DNA of 64,000 nt from Bog-756 sp963776225 (GTDB taxonomy: Bacteria; Actinomycetota; Acidimicrobiia; Acidimicrobiales; RAAP-2), in the NCBI GenBank assembly GCA_963776225.1, contig CAVZLL010000003.1:434001-498000 (forward strand), given 5' to 3'. Under the pieces are notes generated by a model. It made no database searches and was not told the DNA's origin. It worked only from the letters and a program-made list of their open reading frames with translations. The first letter of the stretch is position 1. Each line of letters begins with the position of its first letter. A program made the translations under genes and the position numbers. Positions 60,500 through 64,000 of the stretch are shown here, piece by piece.

Positions 60500-61735
60500 A
60501 TGAGGATCAAGATGACGCGCGCGGCAGTCGCGCTCTTCTGTGCAGCTGCACTCACGACCGGTATTGCCGGGATGGTCACCGGAGGCAACGCAGCAGCCTC
60601 GTCGCCGTTCCGGTTCCGCCCGCCCGGGTTCCTGTTCCCCACGACCACCCTGAGCGTGCAGTGCGCGCCCGGCTCGTTCCAGGGGTTCTCGACCATCGAG
60701 GCCGCAGTCAACGCGGCGAGCGCTGGTGACATCATCCGGGTCTGCGCGGGCACCTACCACGAGGGCGTGGTCATCCCGCCGTCCAAGCCCCTCACCATCG
60801 AAGGTGTCGGCAATCCGACGATCGATGCCACCGGCTTCGACAACGGGGTCCTGGTGCTCGCCTCCGGGAGCACGGTGACCGGTCTGACCGTCACCAACGC
60901 CATCGGCGAGGGCATCCTGGTGATGGGCGCGCCCGGAGCACCCGTCCAACGCGTCACGATCAGCGCGAACACCGTCGTCCACAACGACCAGGGCAATCCG
61001 ACCAATGCTGCGGATCCTGGCTCGAGCTACCCGGAGTGCAACGGGATGGGAGGCATACCGGGTGACTGCGGCGAGGGGATCCACCTCATGGTCGCCGCGA
61101 ACTCCTCGGTGGTGCACAATCAGGTGAGTGGTGACAGCGGGGGGATCCTGCTCACGGACGAGTTCGGACCCACCGACGGCAACCTGGTCGCCTTCAACAG
61201 CGTGTCGAACAACACCTTCGACTGCGGAATCACAGTCGTCTCCCACAATCCCGGCTCGTTCGTGGGCGGCGTACCCCAGTCGTCGGCCGGTGGTGTGTTC
61301 GACAACAGGATCGCGGCCAACACGATCCTGCAGAACGGGATCGCCGGACAGGGCGGTGGGGTCCTTCTCGCGACTCCCTTCCCGGGTGGTGCCGTCTACA
61401 ACAACGTGATCCAGTACAACCTCATCGCCGGAAACGGCCTCGCAGGTGTCACCGTGCACAGCCACGCACCCGGTCAGGACCTCAACGGGAACGTGGTCGA
61501 CGGGAACTACATCGGGACCAACAACCTCGACGGGGATTTCGACTTCTCGCCGTCGATCGACCCGGTCACCACGGGGATCGTCGTTGCGACGGTGGCGCCA
61601 CTCGCCATCACCCTGACGAACAACACGATCGCCAACGATGTCTACGGGATCTGGATGATGCCGCAGGCGACCGCCACCACCGGCACCGGCACCAACACCT
61701 TCATCCAGGTCGGTTTTCCGGTCGTCGTGCCCTGA
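60500..61735 (+). CDS. Secreted right-handed parallel beta-helix protein
   Basis: 411 residues. A signal peptide (RAAVALFCAAALTTGIAGMV) ends near residue 35. The mature part has many beta-helix turns with Asn ladders (VVHNDQGN, VSNNTFDCG, ANTILQNGIAG, GNYIGTNNLDGD), as in NosD- and pectate-lyase-like proteins that bind or cut polysaccharide. GGAGGT lies seven bases before ATG 60500. No catalytic residues of a lyase are clear. It is followed by a strong hairpin. Confidence 0.85.
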   Translation: MRIKMTRAAVALFCAAALTTGIAGMVTGGNAAASSPFRFRPPGFLFPTTTLSVQCAPGSFQGFSTIEAAVNAASAGDIIRVCAGTYHEGVVIPPSKPLTIEGVGNPTIDATGFDNGVLVLASGSTVTGLTVTNAIGEGILVMGAPGAPVQRVTISANTVVHNDQGNPTNAADPGSSYPECNGMGGIPGDCGEGIHLMVAANSSVVHNQVSGDSGGILLTDEFGPTDGNLVAFNSVSNNTFDCGITVVSHNPGSFVGGVPQSSAGGVFDNRIAANTILQNGIAGQGGGVLLATPFPGGAVYNNVIQYNLIAGNGLAGVTVHSHAPGQDLNGNVVDGNYIGTNNLDGDFDFSPSIDPVTTGIVVATVAPLAITLTNNTIANDVYGIWMMPQATATTGTGTNTFIQVGFPVVVP

Positions 61736-61744
61736 TCCTCGGCC

Positions 61745-61778
61745 GACCGGCGGATGGTGCGATGCACCTCCGCCGGTC
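61745..61778. terminator. Bidirectional terminator hairpin
   Basis: Outer stem GACCGGCGG/CCGCCGGTC (9 bases, perfect) and inner stem GGTGC/GCACC with a GAT loop, between the convergent beta-helix and CPBP genes. Confidence 0.7.
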
Positions 61779-61804
61779 GCGCGAGCCGGTCGCCGCCAGT
61801 GCCA

Positions 61805-62713
61805 TCAGGCCAATATGGCGATCGTGGACAACACCGCATCGAAGAGGAAGTGTGCGGCGATCGAGCGGTTCAACCGGCGGTGCTTCTGGAACGATCTGGT
61901 CACGAAGTATCCGAACGGGATGGTCAGCAGGAAGCCGAGTCCGTAATAGACGTGGTAGCTGGTTCGGAGGGTCAGGCTCAGGATGAGCGCGCCCGTCGGT
62001 GTCCAGCCGAGCTGGCCGAGTCGAGTGATCAGGTAGCCATTGACGATCACCTCCTCTGCGACCGACGTGATCGCCGCCATGGCGATCCCCCAGATCACGT
62101 AGTAGCCGGGCACGTGACCGATCGAGATCCGGTTGACCAGCGTCGATTCACGGGCAAGCAGCGGTGCGAGGACGATTGCCACCGGGATCTCGGCACCGAA
62201 GGAGGCGGCGGCCAATCCGAGCCCGGGCAGCACGTCCTGTCGCAGACTTGGTGACCCGAGTCCCAGTATCGCCGGTGGTTGGCCGGTCCTGGTCAGGAGC
62301 AACAGCGCCAACGGGACCACGGCCGCCACCGAGAGATAGCTGAGGATGCCGACGACAAGGTTGGAAACGGGGTGGCCGGCGATGATGACGGGGAACCGGG
62401 TGATGTTACCGATGCCGGACACGTGTTGTGCAAGGACGATGACGGCGGACGTGACGACCGGTAGAAGGAAGGCGAGCATGACCAACCGGGTCTCCCAGAC
62501 CAGATGCCTCCTCGCAGGTCCATTCCCGAAAACCACCGGAACTGATGGTTGCTCCACTTCCCACTCGGGTGGTGCCGACGCGGTCCAGAAGGACCACCCT
62601 TCGGGCGGCGGCGGCCAGTCGGATGGTGGCCTCCATCCCTCGGGGGGTCGCCAGCCGGGCGGTGGGGGAGGCCAGTTCGGTGGTGGGCGCCAGAGCCAAT
62701 CGACGGACGGCAT
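61805..62713 (-). CDS. CPBP-family intramembrane metalloprotease with Trp/Pro-rich N-terminus
   Basis: 302 residues. The first 45 residues are a Trp/Pro-rich repeat of PPxxW units (such as PPPGW and RPPEGW). About eight helices follow, with the CPBP motifs VAEEVIVNGYL (Glu pair), a His in SYHVYY and the HFLFDA motif near the end. Family members (Rce1-like) cleave or handle prenylated or bacteriocin peptides. The glutamate pair and His are all kept, so it may be active. Confidence 0.85.
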   Translation of the reverse strand: MPSVDWLWRPPPNWPPPPPGWRPPEGWRPPSDWPPPPEGWSFWTASAPPEWEVEQPSVPVVFGNGPARRHLVWETRLVMLAFLLPVVTSAVIVLAQHVSGIGNITRFPVIIAGHPVSNLVVGILSYLSVAAVVPLALLLLTRTGQPPAILGLGSPSLRQDVLPGLGLAAASFGAEIPVAIVLAPLLARESTLVNRISIGHVPGYYVIWGIAMAAITSVAEEVIVNGYLITRLGQLGWTPTGALILSLTLRTSYHVYYGLGFLLTIPFGYFVTRSFQKHRRLNRSIAAHFLFDAVLSTIAILA

Positions 62714-62796
62714 CCACTCCTGTCGGCCTGAGGAGGGTGCTCCTTGACCACGTCAACCGAGAAACACGAGGTTGAGCCCGGGAATGGGAGCTGTCC

Positions 62797-62802
62797 TAGG
62801 AT
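62797..62802 (+). promoter_or_regulatory. -10 element TAGGAT, leaderless
   Basis: TAGGAT lies six bases before ATG 62809. Confidence 0.5.
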
Positions 62803-62808
62803 TGCCGC

Positions 62809-64000
62809 ATGCCGAGATCCGAGCCGCCGGTCGCCGGTTACGACCCCGAGGCTGTTCGCGCCAAGTACCTCGCGGAGCGCGACAGGCGGCTGGTTCCCCA
62901 CCGAGCCGATATCCGCGACCTCCGGACCGACGAGTACTTCGCCCGGTACCGTGAGGACCCCTTCACCCCGCTGATCGAGCGCGAAGCGGTCGCCGACGAG
63001 GTCGATGCCGTGATCGTGGGCGGGGGGATCGCCGGGCTCCTGGCCGGTGCACGCCTCCGCCAGGCCGGAGTCCAGCGGATCCGCATCATCGACCAGGCCG
63101 GTGGCGTCGGAGGGACCTGGTACTGGAACCGCTATCCGGGGGTGATGTGCGATGTGGAGTCGTACATCTACCTCCCGATGCTGGAGGAGCTCGGATACAC
63201 CCCGACCCATCGCTACGCGTTCGGCGAGGAGATCCTTGGCCACCTGGAGGTGATCGCACGCCGGTTCGGCCTCGTGGACGATGCCCTCTTCCACACCGGA
63301 GTGATCCGCGCCGAATGGCAGGAGGACGCGGCTCGCTGGCGGATCAACACCGACCGCGGCGACGGGATCAACTGCCGGTGGTACGTCCTGGCCGTCGGGA
63401 TCCTCAACCTCATGAAGCTGCCGACCATCCAGGGCATGGAGGACTTCACCGGTCACTCGTTCCACACGGCCCGCTGGGACTACGAGTACACCGGCGGAGC
63501 CCCGGGTGAACCCCTCACCGGCCTGACGGACAAGGTCGTCGCGCTCGTCGGCACCGGGGCGAGTGGCATCCAGACGGTGCCGCCGCTGGCCGAGTCGGCC
63601 AAGCAGCTCTTGGTGTTCCAGCGCACGCCGTCGGCCATCGGTGAGCGGGGGAACCGGCCCACCGATCCAGACTTCGGCCACGACTTCGAACCCGGCTGGC
63701 AGCGGGACCGGATGGACAACTTCCAGGGGATCATCATGGGTCGGCCAGTCGAGGTCGACCTGGTGGACGACGGGTGGACGCGCGACTACGCCGCAACCCG
63801 TAAGGTTCCACGCCCCGAGGGCATGACCGGCGAGGACTACATGCGGATGCTCGAGGAGATCGACTACCAGATCATGGAAGCGCACCGGCACCGGGTCGAG
63901 GAGCTCGTGGCCGACCCGGCCACGGCCGAGATCCTGAAGCCGTACTACCGGTACCTGTGCAAGCGCCCGTGCTTCCACGACGAATACCTACCGGCCATCA
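62809..64000 (+). CDS. FAD-dependent Baeyer-Villiger-type monooxygenase (3' end outside window)
   Basis: At least 397 residues; the window ends inside it. An N-terminal extension of 65 residues precedes the FAD motif VGGGIAGLLAG, GGVGGTWYWNRYPG is the class signature, and FTGHSFHTARWD matches the Baeyer-Villiger fingerprint FxGxxxHxxxW(P/D). The NADPH site is LVGTGASGIQ. It would insert one oxygen into a ketone, perhaps a steroid or cyclic ketone. Confidence 0.9.
   Translation, partial: MPRSEPPVAGYDPEAVRAKYLAERDRRLVPHRADIRDLRTDEYFARYREDPFTPLIEREAVADEVDAVIVGGGIAGLLAGARLRQAGVQRIRIIDQAGGVGGTWYWNRYPGVMCDVESYIYLPMLEELGYTPTHRYAFGEEILGHLEVIARRFGLVDDALFHTGVIRAEWQEDAARWRINTDRGDGINCRWYVLAVGILNLMKLPTIQGMEDFTGHSFHTARWDYEYTGGAPGEPLTGLTDKVVALVGTGASGIQTVPPLAESAKQLLVFQRTPSAIGERGNRPTDPDFGHDFEPGWQRDRMDNFQGIIMGRPVEVDLVDDGWTRDYAATRKVPRPEGMTGEDYMRMLEEIDYQIMEAHRHRVEELVADPATAEILKPYYRYLCKRPCFHDEYLPAI

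Overview
This 64 kb window is high-GC chromosomal DNA packed with genes. It looks like an actinobacterium: there is a WhiB regulator (48341-48571), a class E sortase with its LPXTG substrate, a PimB-type mannosyltransferase, a cobalamin-dependent ribonucleotide reductase, and many GTG and a few TTG starts. A member of the Acidimicrobiia is my best guess, but that is inference. A recurring promoter form is visible: a TANNNT hexamer 6-8 bases before the start codon of about a dozen genes, which implies widespread leaderless transcription.

Left part (1-17720) is mostly housekeeping and metabolism. It holds a cut-off amino-acid permease divergent from alanine dehydrogenase, a 2-hydroxyacid dehydrogenase, an orphan winged-helix regulator, epoxyqueuosine reductase (queG) overlapping a PimB-like glycosyltransferase, a SRPBCC protein, an AlaC-type aminotransferase, a PlsC-type acyltransferase, an ACT-domain protein, glycerol kinase, and nrdJ behind a good promoter and a NrdR box. 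An orphan lipoprotein substrate-binding protein and a cupin follow.

Middle part (17796-46695) is a cell-surface and exopolysaccharide island. It has an LPFTG surface protein and sortase E, a DUF4012 protein, two hexapeptide acetyltransferases, a methyltransferase, seven glycosyltransferase genes (one a GT2-GT4 fusion), a Wzz/BY-kinase, a Wzy-like polymerase, an initiating sugar-phosphate transferase and a low-molecular-weight tyrosine phosphatase. Inside it lies one tightly overlapping operon (34167-41704): glycosyltransferase, AcpS, carrier protein, acyl-CoA dehydrogenase-like flavoprotein, a seryl-tRNA-synthetase-like amino acid:carrier-protein ligase, DUF1839 and a GH2-like glycosidase. 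It appears built to load an amino acid on a dedicated carrier and use it, probably on a surface glycan or small metabolite. An IS630 element sits in the stop codon of the glycosidase.

Right part (46744-64000) is mixed: an epimerase, WhiB, a Nudix hydrolase, a coiled-coil zinc-ribbon protein, a histidine phosphatase, a TetR regulator, a zinc alcohol dehydrogenase, a large membrane protein, a MacB/FtsX-type permease with an ATPase fused to a cyclic-nucleotide-binding domain, three universal stress proteins, a minimal zinc protease, a secreted beta-helix protein, a CPBP membrane protease and a Baeyer-Villiger-type monooxygenase cut by the window end.

Five genes (queG, DUF4012, two glycosyltransferases, Wzz/BY-kinase) are broken by single-base shifts, four of them at runs of 5-7 G. 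Sequencing or assembly error is the simplest explanation; slipped-strand phase variation of surface genes is the interesting alternative. No tRNA, rRNA or CRISPR array was seen.
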